From: Planctomycetaceae bacterium | GTDB lineage: Bacteria; Planctomycetota; Phycisphaerae; Phycisphaerales; SM1A02 | Direction: 5' to 3' | DNA: 64,000 bases | Assembly: GCA_947490615.1 (NCBI GenBank) | Contig: CANLHK010000012.1 | Span: 1 to 64,000, forward strand | Part shown: piece after piece, positions 9,782-20,300 of the stretch | Layout of the letters: each line of letters begins with the position of its first letter | How positions within the stretch are numbered: the stretch's first letter is position 1 | Program-made: the position numbers and the translations under genes | Notes under the pieces: generated by a model | The model's input: only the letters and a program-made list of their open reading frames with translations | Databases searched by the model: none | Told to the model about the DNA's origin: nothing

Positions 9782-9802
9782 CACGACGGATAGACCGTCG
9801 TG
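9782..9802. terminator. Hairpin between convergent genes
   Basis: CACGACGG pairs perfectly with CCGTCGTG around the loop ATAGA, in the 78-base gap between two converging genes. There is no long T-run, so it is a probable bidirectional terminator and not a textbook one. Confidence 0.55.
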
Positions 9803-9843
9803 TCGCGACTCTCACACGCCGGTGCTTCTCAAGCTCAGCCTTG

Positions 9844-11199
9844 CTAGAGGGCCTTCAATCTGCGGTAGATCGTGGCGGTGGAGACTCCCAGCGCACGGGC
9901 AGCAGCCGCAGGAGACCCGTTGTTCTCTGCAAGCGCCGCACGAATGGCGTCAGCCTCCATCGATGCGAGCATCTTGGTCTCTCCGACCAATGGAGCGACT
10001 CCGCCCTTCGGCGAAGGAGCAGCCGTCTGGCTCGCACTACTTTCGCCACGACCAGGTCTTTCGACGCGGCGGCATTCCGCAGGCACCATATGCCCGCGCA
10101 CGACTGGCCCACGATTCGTGACAACGATCCGTTCGATCACATGACCCAACTGCCGCACATTGCCTGGCCAGTCGTACTCGGCGAGAGCTTGAAGCGCGTC
10201 GTCGTCGATCGAGTCGAAGTCGCGACCGTGGCGCGTGGACATCGTTTGCAGAAAACGGCGTGCAAGCAACTCGACATCGCCTTCGCGCTCGCAGAGATCA
10301 GGGAGTGAGAGTGGCACGACATTGAGTCGGTAGTAGAGATCGAGACGCAGCTTTCCTTCGCGCACCGCTTCCATCGGATCACGGTTGGTCGCGCTGAGGA
10401 CACGCAAATCGGTCTTGAGGTCACCCGTGCCACCGACGCGCCGAATCGTGCGCTCCTGCAGGAAACGCAGGAGTTTGGACTGCAGGTCGAGCGGCATCTC
10501 GGTGATCTCGTCGAGGAAGAGCGTGCCGCCTTCGGCCTCTTCACAGGCGCCGATGCGTCGCTTGTCCGCGCCAGAAAATGAGCCTTTCTCGTGCCCGAAG
10601 AGCGTGGACTCCACGAGCTCAGTGGGAACGCCCGCCATGTTGAGGGCGACAAACGGTCCCTTCGCTCGCTTGCTTCGCTCGTGGATGGTCGAAGCAATGA
10701 GCTCCTTGCCCGTTCCCGTGGATCCGCAAATGAGCACACTCACATCGGTGGGCGCGACATTGGTGATGACGCGATAGACGGCGCGCATCGCGTTGGACGC
10801 GCCCACCACTTTGCCAAACCCGTTCTCGTCTTGTCCATCCGTGTACAGCGCGCTCGCGATCCGATTGAACTCGCACGCACGATGAAGCGTCGCGAAGAGT
10901 CGCTCTTCCGCGGGAGGTTTGGCGATGTAGTCGAACGCCCCTGCTTTGATCGCGCGCACCACGAGGTCAATCGATTGCTCCGCCGTGAGCAGCACGATCG
11001 GAACCGCGGGGGCCATCGCGCGGAGTTCGGGGATCTTCTCAATTCCGTCAACGCTTCCTAGATTTCGATCGAGAAGGACCGCGGAGTACTCGCGCGCGAG
11101 CACGGTCGGAATCGTCAAGCTGTGATCGGAGTGGTACCCGTGCCGCCGAAGGAGCGCTTGCGCCAGTGCGCCAAAGTCGGGGTCGTCGTCGATCACCAA
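9844..11199 (-). CDS. Sigma-54-dependent response regulator, NtrC family
   Basis: From the chosen start the protein has 451 residues, the usual NtrC-family length. The receiver domain (1-110) has the acidic pocket Asp4-Asp6, phospho-acceptor Asp44, Thr72 and Lys94. The AAA+ ATPase follows with Walker A GSTGTGKE (159-166) and Walker B GGTLFLDE near 225. A Fis-type helix-turn-helix ends the protein (GSPAAAARALGVSTATIYRRLKAL region). The sigma-54 contact loop, usually GAFTGA, reads GSFSGA at 206-211. The frame is open to 11511, but the upstream ~100 residues look non-coding. The TTG at 11199 has GAGGAG six bases upstream (11206-11211), with a GTG right after it. No histidine kinase is adjacent, so the signal and targets are unknown. 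Confidence 0.92.
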   Translation of the reverse strand: MVIDDDPDFGALAQALLRRHGYHSDHSLTIPTVLAREYSAVLLDRNLGSVDGIEKIPELRAMAPAVPIVLLTAEQSIDLVVRAIKAGAFDYIAKPPAEERLFATLHRACEFNRIASALYTDGQDENGFGKVVGASNAMRAVYRVITNVAPTDVSVLICGSTGTGKELIASTIHERSKRAKGPFVALNMAGVPTELVESTLFGHEKGSFSGADKRRIGACEEAEGGTLFLDEITEMPLDLQSKLLRFLQERTIRRVGGTGDLKTDLRVLSATNRDPMEAVREGKLRLDLYYRLNVVPLSLPDLCEREGDVELLARRFLQTMSTRHGRDFDSIDDDALQALAEYDWPGNVRQLGHVIERIVVTNRGPVVRGHMVPAECRRVERPGRGESSASQTAAPSPKGGVAPLVGETKMLASMEADAIRAALAENNGSPAAAARALGVSTATIYRRLKAL

Positions 11200-11522
11200 G
11201 ACCCACTCCTCAGGGGAACGCCTGAGGGAAAGCGAACGAACCGGCACCTGGGCTGAAGAGGCGGCGGATGGAATCGAGGGGGCCCTGCTCACACGAAGGA
11301 TCCCTGTCCGCGTTGGTCTCGGAAGCCACCAAGGTGCTCCTCCCTGACTTCTCTTCCCGCGAGTCTTGCGGTCCATGTTCGGATGACGCCACCTCAACCC
11401 AGGTCCACCTATCGGTCCAAATTGGGAAACCAAGTAGGCGCTCTGCGCGGACCATGCGCTACATTCAGAACTTGCCCTGTATCTGTCGGGCCCCATGTTT
11501 CCCCTGTGCATCGGAGATCCCC
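11200..11522. other. Divergent promoter region
   Basis: About 320 bases separate the start of the NtrC-type regulator (leftward) and a dockerin protein (rightward). Open frames on both strands run through it but lack ribosome sites. It should contain both promoters; I could not pick out a confident sigma-54 or sigma-70 element. Confidence 0.4.
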
Positions 11523-13325
11523 TTGAAGACCAGCATCACTCTCGCCACGATCGCTTTCGCCAGTGCCGCCATCATGCTCGGCCAGATGTCCGCCGTGGCA
11601 GGAGGCAAGGGTGACGGTGGCGTCGCGGGCGGCTCGACCGACTGCAACACCGCCCCAGCACTTCTCCTTGGCGACAACGCGTTCAATACGAGCGCGTCGT
11701 CGGTCAGCCTCACGGTTGGTGCGGTCACAGGATGCACCGCCCACACGATGTTCAAGGTGAACTACTTCACCTTCACGCCCGCCGAGACTGGCAACTATGC
11801 CTTCACGACCTGCACGGGGACGACCTGGGACTCGCGCCTTTTGGTGATGACGACTTGTTCGCCCGCGAGTGGTGTCCTCGGTTGCAACGATGATTCGTGC
11901 GGCTTGCAGAGTTCGGTCACCGCGCCTCTCACTGCAGGCACGGCGTATCGCGTGGTTGTCGGCGGATTCGGATCGACCAACGGTGGCGCGGGAGTCGTCA
12001 ATGTCGCGCTGAGTGGCGGCGGTGGCGGCGGCGGGAATGGCCCCGATGTGATCGTCGGCGCGATTCCAGACATCTCGAAGTACGGCTCGGTTGTTGTCGC
12101 AGGCCAAACCATCATGGCCTACGCGATTGGCACGACGAGCTGCAACATCGGCGACGCGCTCCTCGATTGGTTCGCGGCACCCGACAATCGACACCCCTTC
12201 ATCACCCAGAACATCTACCGCATCAAGGGTGGACGCATCGAGCACATCGGTCTCGGTTGGGGCAAGCACGGTTTCACGGCGCTGCAAGGCGGCCTTTGCG
12301 GAACCTGCACTCCAAGCTCAAGCGGCACTTGGCTTGGCGTCGGTTGCTCCGATCCTTACAGCTCGGGCCTGAATGGAAGCCAATCTTCACTCGGAACGCG
12401 CACTGAGGTCAACGCGGCGACGGGCATCTTCCCCGGAACCCCCAACGCTGGCATGCCCGCTGCGCCCGCCACCATCGGCCGCCGCATTCAAGTGAACGCC
12501 AACGATCTCAATCCAGCGCTCAACGCTGGCGCGACCTATCTCGTCGAGGGTCAGTACATCCACCCTGGTGACGCTGCGAGCAGCAACGACGACAACAACG
12601 CCTCGTGGCGCACCGTCATCATCGGAACGCTCACCTCTGGCGCCTACGGGATGACATTTTCGGGAGGCACGATCCAGCAGCAGTCGGCGATCAGCGCCTG
12701 GCTCGCCGCCGACGCGACCGTCACCTTGGTCAACGCCGATGTCGTGAACGATGGACGCTTCATCCTCGGCTACAAGGTCACCAACAACGGCAACGGAACT
12801 TGGCACTACGAGTTCGCCGTGCAGAATCTGAACTCGCACCGCTCGGGCCGTTCGTTCTCCGTGCCACTGCCTGCGGGTGTGACGGCGACCAACCTTGCCT
12901 TCCACGATATTGACTACCACTCGGGCGATGCGTACGACCTCACCAACTGGTCAAGCTCGACCGCTGGTGGCGCGGTGACTTGGACTGGCGGAACCTTCGC
13001 CACGAACGCCAACGGCAACGCACTGCGCTTCTCGACGCTCTACAACTTCTCGTTCGACGCGAACGCTGCGCCGACCAAGGGACTCGCCACGCTCGGACTC
13101 TTCCGTCCGGGCAGCGCGGGCGATCCAAACTCGACGACCTTCGCGACGCTGGTTCCAGCGGCTCCGCAAGGCAATCCCGCCGATCTCAACAACGATGGCG
13201 CTGTGGATGCGAGCGACCTCGCGCTGATCCTGAGCAACTGGGGCGGCACGGGCGTCGGTGACATCGATGGCGACGGCTCGGTTGGTGCGACCGACCTCGC
13301 GCTCCTCCTTGGAGCGTGGGGCTGA
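11523..13325 (+). CDS. Secreted protein with PPC-like domain and C-terminal dockerin repeats
   Basis: A TTG start at 11523 is preceded by GGAG (11513-11516) at six bases and gives an immediate signal peptide (MKTSITLATIAFASAA). The 600-residue product then has a ~110-residue beta domain resembling bacterial pre-peptidase C-terminal (PPC) domains, with CNDDSCG and a Gly-rich linker. A ~380-residue region follows that I associate with planctomycete secreted proteins of unknown function (DVIVGAIPDISKYG, WGKHGFTALQ). It ends in two dockerin-like calcium loops (DLNNDGAVDASD and DIDGDGSVGATD), finishing at GAWG with no terminal Cys. It is likely exported and surface-sorted. The exact function is not recognisable. 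Confidence 0.82.
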   Translation: MKTSITLATIAFASAAIMLGQMSAVAGGKGDGGVAGGSTDCNTAPALLLGDNAFNTSASSVSLTVGAVTGCTAHTMFKVNYFTFTPAETGNYAFTTCTGTTWDSRLLVMTTCSPASGVLGCNDDSCGLQSSVTAPLTAGTAYRVVVGGFGSTNGGAGVVNVALSGGGGGGGNGPDVIVGAIPDISKYGSVVVAGQTIMAYAIGTTSCNIGDALLDWFAAPDNRHPFITQNIYRIKGGRIEHIGLGWGKHGFTALQGGLCGTCTPSSSGTWLGVGCSDPYSSGLNGSQSSLGTRTEVNAATGIFPGTPNAGMPAAPATIGRRIQVNANDLNPALNAGATYLVEGQYIHPGDAASSNDDNNASWRTVIIGTLTSGAYGMTFSGGTIQQQSAISAWLAADATVTLVNADVVNDGRFILGYKVTNNGNGTWHYEFAVQNLNSHRSGRSFSVPLPAGVTATNLAFHDIDYHSGDAYDLTNWSSSTAGGAVTWTGGTFATNANGNALRFSTLYNFSFDANAAPTKGLATLGLFRPGSAGDPNSTTFATLVPAAPQGNPADLNNDGAVDASDLALILSNWGGTGVGDIDGDGSVGATDLALLLGAWG

Positions 13326-13335
13326 GTCAACGCGA

Positions 13336-13362
13336 GGTTTGATCAACCGCGATCGATCAACC
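13336..13362. terminator. Possible hairpin between convergent dockerin genes
   Basis: GGTTTGATC (13336-13344) can pair with GATCAACC (13355-13362) with one bulged T. It overlaps the stop codon of the leftward gene. It is weak, and could serve as a bidirectional terminator in the 31-base gap. Confidence 0.3.
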
Positions 13363-14766
13363 ACAGGGACCCCAAGCAGCAAGCACCGCAGCGAGATCCT
13401 CGCCGTTGGTGATGCCATCGCCGTTCGCGTCTGCGTTCGGTGAGCCCCAGGCGCCGAGGAGTTCTGCAAGGTCCGACGCGCCCGTCGCGCCATCGCCGTC
13501 GAGATCGGTGGTGCAGCAGCCGATCGCGGCAGGGAACTCGCAGCCAAGCGCGATCGTGGTGCAGCGGAAGTTCGTGAACGCCGAGCGCGTGAGATCAAGC
13601 GCACGAACATTGTCACAGACATCGACGATGCCAGTGGGTGTCCCTGCCCAAGTCTGTTGCGGCGATGAGAAGCGCGGCACACGCGCGCCCGGCGGGTAGG
13701 CCATGATGGTGCGGTAGTCGACGCCGTCACTTCCAACAAACCGATGACCCATCGCGTCAGGGAAGATCCCGCCTTGGTGCGCGCATCCGCCGCCATCACC
13801 AATGGCATGACAGCAACCCATGTTGTGTGCGAGTTCGTGAGTGAAGGTGCGGTTGGCGAAGCAACCAAGTGCGGTGACGCTGAAGCCGCTCGGTGCCTGT
13901 GCAACATCGACTTCCTGCAGGATCCACGCCACTCCGCAGGAAAGCGGGCTGTCGGCGCGCACCATCGCCACGAGATCGGCACCCGCGGCGTCGCGCAGCG
14001 CGTGGACCTCGTCGATCACGCCATCGGCTGTGTTGGAGAGCCTGACGAGATCAACCGAGAGATCGCTGCTGTCTTCTGCGAAACCAACGAGACGACTGCA
14101 TCCCACCATCCGCGCGGTAAGCGCGATGTTCGATCCTGCGTAGGTGGCGTTGGCATCACCAATCGCCCAAGCGATTTCGTCTTGCAGCGCACTCTCCAAA
14201 CCCGCTTGCGCGACGGCCGCGTCGGTGTAGACCACGAGGATGTCGACCACGGTGCCGTCATCGCACGGAGCGCCGGCAATCGAACCTTCAGCAGACGCTG
14301 GCAGCGGCGGCGCCACGAGATCAAGCGCGTCACAGCCGCAGGGAAGATCGAGATTCGCGTCCTCGACGCGAGCGATCGAGACGCCGCGCTCCCGACTGCG
14401 CAACACCGTGCGTAACGAACTGTCGTTGTAGAGCGCGCCAGTCAAACGCCCATCACGCAGAAAGAGCGACGCGTGCAGGGCGGGCGACGAGGGATGGATG
14501 AACTGCATGAACACGCCGCCCTGCAGCAGACTGCGGTGCGTCAGGACCAACGGATCTCGATCCTTGCTTGCGCCTGCAATGGCGGCAGGGAGTGCCGCGC
14601 CGAACTTCAACTGTTGGAAGGATGCGGGATCGAAACGCACGACCCGATCTCGATCCTCGCCTGCATCGGGACTGCACTCCGCGAGAACGGGAGTGACTCC
14701 GAGTAACAGACCCATGACAACGCCGACGAGCGCAGCGCGCTTCGTGAGGAAGACCAGTGGTTCCAA
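13357..14766 (-). CDS. Secreted metzincin-type zinc metallopeptidase with C-terminal dockerin repeats
   Basis: The catalytic motif HELAHNMGCCH begins at residue 310 (HExxHxxGxxH: zinc ligands His310, His314, His320 and base Glu311). It is followed by the Met-turn TIMAY, which places the protein with the metzincins (reprolysin/pappalysin-like). DGTVVDILVVYTDAA near residue 205 is the usual start of the catalytic domain, after a ~200-residue N-terminal region that is probably a propeptide. Two dockerin-like loops end the protein (DLDGDGATGASD and DANGDGITNGED, final WGPCG). The start is a TTG at 14766 with GGAG eight bases upstream, giving a signal peptide and 469 residues. The frame is open to 14901 without support. 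It is a close paralogue of the next gene upstream (14936-17098). Confidence 0.88.
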   Translation of the reverse strand: MEPLVFLTKRAALVGVVMGLLLGVTPVLAECSPDAGEDRDRVVRFDPASFQQLKFGAALPAAIAGASKDRDPLVLTHRSLLQGGVFMQFIHPSSPALHASLFLRDGRLTGALYNDSSLRTVLRSRERGVSIARVEDANLDLPCGCDALDLVAPPLPASAEGSIAGAPCDDGTVVDILVVYTDAAVAQAGLESALQDEIAWAIGDANATYAGSNIALTARMVGCSRLVGFAEDSSDLSVDLVRLSNTADGVIDEVHALRDAAGADLVAMVRADSPLSCGVAWILQEVDVAQAPSGFSVTALGCFANRTFTHELAHNMGCCHAIGDGGGCAHQGGIFPDAMGHRFVGSDGVDYRTIMAYPPGARVPRFSSPQQTWAGTPTGIVDVCDNVRALDLTRSAFTNFRCTTIALGCEFPAAIGCCTTDLDGDGATGASDLAELLGAWGSPNADANGDGITNGEDLAAVLAAWGPCG

Positions 14767-14935
14767 GTTGGAAACTCCAGGATCTGGCGCCCCTCCGCCT
14801 GCTCCTACGACTCCGCGATGCACGGACGCATCACCGCGGACTCGCCGTGACAACGCCACGCTGTTGCTGCCTCGCTCACCGAGCAAGCCCAAGTGGGGCA
14901 TCTACCTTCGGTGGCGCGGTGTGAGTTGCCAGGGC

Positions 14936-17098
14936 TCACGGACACGGCCCCCACTCGCTGAGCATCTGCGCAGCATCCATCGCATTCACGAACCCGTCGC
15001 CGTTCAGATCGCCCCACTCCGATCCCCATGCTTGCAGCAGCAACGCAAGATCAATCGCACTGACGGACCGATCTTGATTCAGATCGGACGGGCAACACGC
15101 GGTGCACGCTTCCTGCGCCGCCGCGACGCACTTCGCGTCCCATGCAACTTCGCAGCAGCGCGCATCGCTCGCGCAGACCAGTGCGCAACAGACACTGTCG
15201 TTGCAGCCCGGGTTGGTGTGTTCAGCGCAGCAACTTCCTGCCAGTGCGCCACCGCAGGTTTCGACGCACAGCTGTGTCGCGGCCGCTGCGCAGGAAAGGT
15301 CCCATGCCGCGCTGCAACACGCGGGATCACTCACACACACCGCAGAGCAACACGCTGCATCGTTACAGGCAGGCATGGTGTGGGCCTCAAGACACAAGCC
15401 CGACTGCGGGTTTCCGCACACCGCACAGAGTGTCGAAGCGCTTGCAACACAGTCAGCGTCCCAGCCGGTTTCGCAGCAGCTTGGATCGACCGCGCAAACC
15501 GTCGCGCAGCAAGTTGGTTCGTTGCAGTAGGCGGTGCCGTGGGTCACGAAGCAGGAGTCGGTTCCTTCCGACCCGCAGGAAAGGCACGCCGTGCGTGCCA
15601 GCGATGCGCAAAGCCCATCCCAGCTCGCGTCGCAGCAAAAGGCATCGATGGCGCAGACCTCCACGCAGCAGACTGCGTCGCTGCATCCTCGATGAGTGTG
15701 GTGCATCAGGCAAGATCCCGCAGCGGGTTCGCCGCACCCTGAACAGAGTGCCAGTGCCGCTTCGACACAGGGCGCGTCCCAAGCGCTGGTACAGCAATGC
15801 GCGTCGATCGCGCAGACCGCCGCGCAGCAGGCGCCATCGCCACAACCAGGAGTTTCGCGGGACTCAAGGCAGGATCCGCTTCCGCCACAGGAAAGTGGAC
15901 CGTCAATCGCGCAACGAAAGTTGGTAAACGCGAGTTTGGTTTCGCTGATCGCCCGCGCGTTGTCGCGCGTGGCCGAACCCGTTGCGGCACCCATCCACAA
16001 AACGCTTGGCGAACTGAAACGCGGCGAACTCGTGCCAGGCGTGTAGGCCATCACGGTTCGACAGAGCGTCCCGCCCTGCTCGTAGAAACGATGGCCCGTC
16101 GCGTAGGGAAAGACTCCGCCTGCGGCGCAGCCTCCACCATCTTCAGGCGCGTGACAGCAGCCCATGTTGTGTCCCAATTCGTGGGTGAAGGTCGTGTTGC
16201 CAATGCAATCGGCGGACACCACTGAGAAGCCGTTCGCAGCCGCGCCCGCTGTGTTGTCCTCAAGAATCCACGCGATCCCGCAGGCGTCGCTGTTTCCGCT
16301 TCGAATCAGCGCCACGAGATCGGCTCCGACGGTGTCGCGCAGCGCGTGCACCTCATCAAGGCGTCCATCGGTGCGCTCCGTGAGCAGCATGAGGTCGATC
16401 GCCATCGTGTCATTGCTCTCGTGGTAGCCGTGCACGGGAAGCGCGCCAACCAACCGCGCGGTGAGCGCGATCCCACTACCCGCGTAGATCTCGTTGGAGT
16501 AGGCGATGAGCCAGGAGATCGAGTCGCGCAACGCCGCTTCGTCACCAATCTGAGCCACCGCCGCGTCGGTGTACACGACGAGGACATCAACGACGGTGCC
16601 GTCGTCGCACGCACCTGCAACGCCACCGTCGCCCGCGGGGATTGCAGGTTGCCCGAGCATGTCGCGCCCCGTCGTCAGACACGGAAGATCGTGCGCCTCG
16701 TCTTCAACGCGCAAGGCACTGAGCGCTGGCGCCTCACTGGACACGACCACGCGCATCCCCGCCCCGCTCTCGATGGTTCCTGTCAGTCGATCGTTTCGCA
16801 GAAAGAGCGTGGCGCGAGCAGCTTCGTTGCCAGGTTCCGCAAAGACATAGAGGACGCCTCCGTCATGGCTGCTGCGCGAAGTAAGGAGCATTCCCCGCAT
16901 CGATCCGCCGCATACGCCGAGGCGCTCGATGCTGAGAAGTTCGCGCGGCATCGGTGCGGATGGACCAAGCGCGGTGAACGCCGCAGGATCAAACTCCAGG
17001 GTTTCGCCTGATAGACCGAGGATGTTGTTCGCGTTGGCCGCAGCCGATGCGACAACGAAACTCGCCACGATGACGGCGAGTGAGGCAAAGCCCACCAT
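14936..17098 (-). CDS. Secreted metzincin-type metallopeptidase with five Cys-rich repeats and dockerin
   Basis: The 720-residue product has a signal peptide, then an N-terminal region paralogous to the downstream gene. The zinc motif HELGHNMGCCH starts at residue 306 and the Met-turn TVMAY follows. Residues 409-669 form five tandem repeats of 53-54 residues, each with about ten cysteines in fixed positions and the signature CC..VC..D..CC...WD..C. Two dockerin-like loops end the protein (DLNQDRSVSAID and DLNGDGFVNAMD, final WGPCP). The ATG at 17098 has GGAG seven bases upstream and gives the better signal peptide; the ATG six codons earlier does not. The gene was probably duplicated with its neighbour, then gained or lost the repeat block. 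Substrate unknown. Confidence 0.9.
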   Translation of the reverse strand: MVGFASLAVIVASFVVASAAANANNILGLSGETLEFDPAAFTALGPSAPMPRELLSIERLGVCGGSMRGMLLTSRSSHDGGVLYVFAEPGNEAARATLFLRNDRLTGTIESGAGMRVVVSSEAPALSALRVEDEAHDLPCLTTGRDMLGQPAIPAGDGGVAGACDDGTVVDVLVVYTDAAVAQIGDEAALRDSISWLIAYSNEIYAGSGIALTARLVGALPVHGYHESNDTMAIDLMLLTERTDGRLDEVHALRDTVGADLVALIRSGNSDACGIAWILEDNTAGAAANGFSVVSADCIGNTTFTHELGHNMGCCHAPEDGGGCAAGGVFPYATGHRFYEQGGTLCRTVMAYTPGTSSPRFSSPSVLWMGAATGSATRDNARAISETKLAFTNFRCAIDGPLSCGGSGSCLESRETPGCGDGACCAAVCAIDAHCCTSAWDAPCVEAALALCSGCGEPAAGSCLMHHTHRGCSDAVCCVEVCAIDAFCCDASWDGLCASLARTACLSCGSEGTDSCFVTHGTAYCNEPTCCATVCAVDPSCCETGWDADCVASASTLCAVCGNPQSGLCLEAHTMPACNDAACCSAVCVSDPACCSAAWDLSCAAAATQLCVETCGGALAGSCCAEHTNPGCNDSVCCALVCASDARCCEVAWDAKCVAAAQEACTACCPSDLNQDRSVSAIDLALLLQAWGSEWGDLNGDGFVNAMDAAQMLSEWGPCP
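15092..15874 (-). repeat. Five in-frame 53-54-codon Cys-rich repeats
   Basis: Four units of 53, 53, 53 and 54 codons and a final unit of 48 codons. In the first unit cysteines sit at positions 2, 11, 16, 17, 21, 27, 28, 36, 44 and 47, and later units keep this register closely. W-D at 32-33 is invariant. The units differ in sequence, so this is an old protein repeat and not recent DNA slippage. Confidence 0.9.
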
Positions 17099-17281
17099 AT
17101 GGAAACTCCGATGCAACGACCGATTGATGCCTGCGAGTGCCAGCGCACCTTGGACAACGCGGTGCTACCTGTCATCGCCACGCCTTCGCTGCGACGCACG
17201 TCGCAACCTTGCGGACGATGCGCGATGGCGCGTGGCCTTTCAGTTCATCGATGATTCGAACGCATGTTGGGGACATCTGCG

Positions 17282-17301
17282 ACCACACGCTCGCGTGTGG
17301 T
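17282..17301 (-). terminator. Hairpin downstream of the TonB-receptor gene
   Basis: ACCACACG pairs perfectly with CGTGTGGT around CTCG, about 100 bases past the receptor stop codon, in the 300-base gap before the metallopeptidase gene. No T-run follows. The rest of this gap (17099-17398) shows nothing else I can support. Confidence 0.4.
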
Positions 17302-17398
17302 GCGTGGCTCGCGTGCGCATCACGGAACCATCGCGCAGGAACGATGCTGCACCGCGCAACTCCTGCACGCCGTGAAGCCGATTCTCACGATCGCGCGC

Positions 17399-20300
17399 TT
17401 AGAAGTTCACTTGCCAACGAAGTCCGACTGCGTAGTCGACACCCGCCGTGTAAGAAGTGTTCACGATGTCGCCGTTGGGCAAGTAGTCGGAGCGATAGAC
17501 CGTCTGAATCTCGGGATTCAGCAGGTTTTTGGCCTGGAAGAACACACTGAACTGCTCGCCAATCTTCTGCTGCAGCGTGAAGTTCAGCGTGCCAAACGGC
17601 AGCGCATAGATGCTCGGAACGAAGTTTCCCGTGTCCATGCCCGCGCCAGTCTGCAGTGTGTCACCGACGACGGTGTAGAAGATGGACGCCTGCGTACCGA
17701 GTGGCTCCCACTCGTAGGAGATGTTCGCGTTGAGCAAATACTGCGGTGCGCCCGTCATGTCACGGGTCGTCACCTCAAAGCCAGCCTGCTCAAAGACCGC
17801 CTGCTCGGACTCAGGAAGCGTGACCTCCGAGGCGATCGAAGTCGCGTTGAATCCCGCAGAAAGTCCCGCGAGATCTTCGTGCAGCTCGCGACCTTGCACA
17901 CGGACCTCAAACTCAAACCCGAGCAATTCGCCGCGCGGGTAGTTGATCGCCGAGGTGTAGACGAAGCCCTGTGGCGCCTCAAACTGCGCGTACTCGATGG
18001 TGTCGACAACCGACTTGTAGAACAGAGAGCCAGAAACCAGCCAACCTGGATGCGGCGTGTAGTCGAGCCGCACATCAAAGTTGTCGAGCTCGGCCATACG
18101 CAGCTCAGGATTCCCGATGAAGATCGGCCCGCCGAGATACTCCTGTTGCAAGACGGGCGTGAGCTCGCGGAAGGTCTGACGCGCCACCGTCTGCGCGACG
18201 GCCGTGCGCAGAACGATCTCCTCGGTCATCTGCCACTGCGTCGACAACGACGGCAGCGCGCGTTCTTCGTTGAAGTCGACATTGGCCGCATCAGGGTTGC
18301 CCGCGAAATCCACGGGAACCAAGGCTCCAGGCGGAAACCACACCGCGTCCTCTTCGCCGTGCACGGTGGTCGAGAGCGAAGTCGACTCGAGTCGCACACC
18401 AGGAATGAGGTTCCAGTCCTCGCCGATCGGGAGATCCGCCATGACATAGAGCGCGCTGATGCGCTGCTCGCCGTCGTAATCGACATCGAAGGTCGAGTCG
18501 TAGATCGGATGATCTTCCTGCGGAAAGTGCGCGCTCCACGGATCGTCCCAGCCACCGATGTAGAAAGTGTTGGGGTCGCTCGCGCGATTGCTGTAGGTGT
18601 CCTGGTGGTACGAGCGGTTCACCTCGTCGTGAAAGATGCCTGTCTTGAGGTAACCCAAGCGCTCGGAAGCCGTCTTGAACGGGAGCTTCATGTTGACTGA
18701 GATCTGCTCGCTGGTCTCCTCGATCGACTGCGTGATGTGCTGCACCCAGCCGAGATTGATGTTTTCTGCAGGCGTGTACGGCAACCAAATGCCTGGCAGC
18801 GACGGATCGATCGCATCGGAGGGCGGCAGCCAGATCGAAGCAAACTGCGTCTTGTCGGGCTGGCTCCAAGTGGCGGTGTTCGACGAGAGCGTCCAATCAA
18901 GGATCGGCGCCTCAAATGCACCGAATCCTGTGTCCGCGGCCAGCGTGTGCTCACCCTTGAGGATGATCGACTCGGTGGTGGTCTCGGTGTAGTCGAGCGT
19001 CTCGAGGCGCTGGTACGGCGACGCAAAGAGCAGCTCGTTGTTCGCCGTGCTGCTCGGATTGTTCACATCGTACGGAGGCAGCGGACCGAGGCCGAAGAAC
19101 GACCAATCGAAGGTCGGCCCGCAGAAGTACTCCTTGCCGCGCGTGTTGGTGGCGAGCGTCGTCGTCGACTGCGAGAGATCGGTGTAGAGATAGGTGAGCC
19201 CAATGCGTGTCGTCTCCGTCTCAAGTCCTCCGCTGGCGAGTCCGCCCCACTGCACGCTCTCGGAGCCTTGCTCGACATCGAGCAAACTCGACTGAAACTG
19301 ACCTTGGCTCGGTGTGCCTTGTCCGAATTGCGGAACAACACCTTCGGTTGGCGTGATCCACCACGAGTCGTTCTTGCCGTTGTTGAAGTAGGAGCTGTCG
19401 CGCTCGTAGAACAAGCTCGCGAACCCGCCAACCTTGACGCCTTCATCAAGCTCCCACTTGCCGCCGCCCGAGACCGACCACTTGTACTCCAGCCCAGGCG
19501 CGTCACCGCGCGAGGCGCCGACAGGATTCGACCAACTGCTGCCGATGAGATCGAGCGGAATGCCCGCGCCTTCGTACTGTCCCCACTGCCCGAGGCTCGA
19601 GCCTTGGTAGGAGAGAAAGTCGTTGCCCGCGCTCTTGACCTGCGAGTTGTAGCCCGTCTGAAACTTGAACTGCAGCGAACTCTCGTCAGGGATGTCCTTG
19701 AGATCAATGTTGACCGCGCCGCCCGACGCGTCACCTTGTTGGTCGGGCGTGAAGGTCTTACTCACCTGCACCGACTGGATGATCGCCGATGGAAACTGAT
19801 CGAGCTGCACAGCGCGACGCTTGGCATCCGAGGTCGGCAGGCGCACGCCGTCGAGTTGCGCGCTCACATACCGATCGGGAAGTCCGCGCACGACGGCAAA
19901 CTTGCCGTCCTGCACCGTTGCGCCAGACACGAGCAACAGCGCTGCGGCGGCATCACCTGCACCAGCCTTGGCCATCATGTCAGCGCCGATGGAATCGAGG
20001 AGTTGCGGACTCTCAAGGCGAAGCTCGAGGAGCGACGCCTCTGAGCCACCGAGCTCAAGCTCCTGCACCACGACTTCGTCCATGTCTTGGAACTCACCCG
20101 CGAGCTGCGCATCAAGATCCGTCAGACGACCTTCGCCGATCAGCACATCCTGCTTGACTTGCCGAACGAATCCGTCCTTCACGATCGTGACGGTGTAGCG
20201 GCCAGGCAAGAGATCATTGAAGACGAAGTTGCCTTGGTCGTTCGTGGTGACCTTGAGACCGTTCTCCACAATCGTGATCGTGGCACCCGTGATCGGAGCG

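Noticed and set aside
11200-11511. N-terminal extension of the NtrC-type regulator
   Set aside because: The extra residues precede the receiver fold, look non-coding and lack a ribosome site; the TTG at 11199 has GAGGAG at good spacing.
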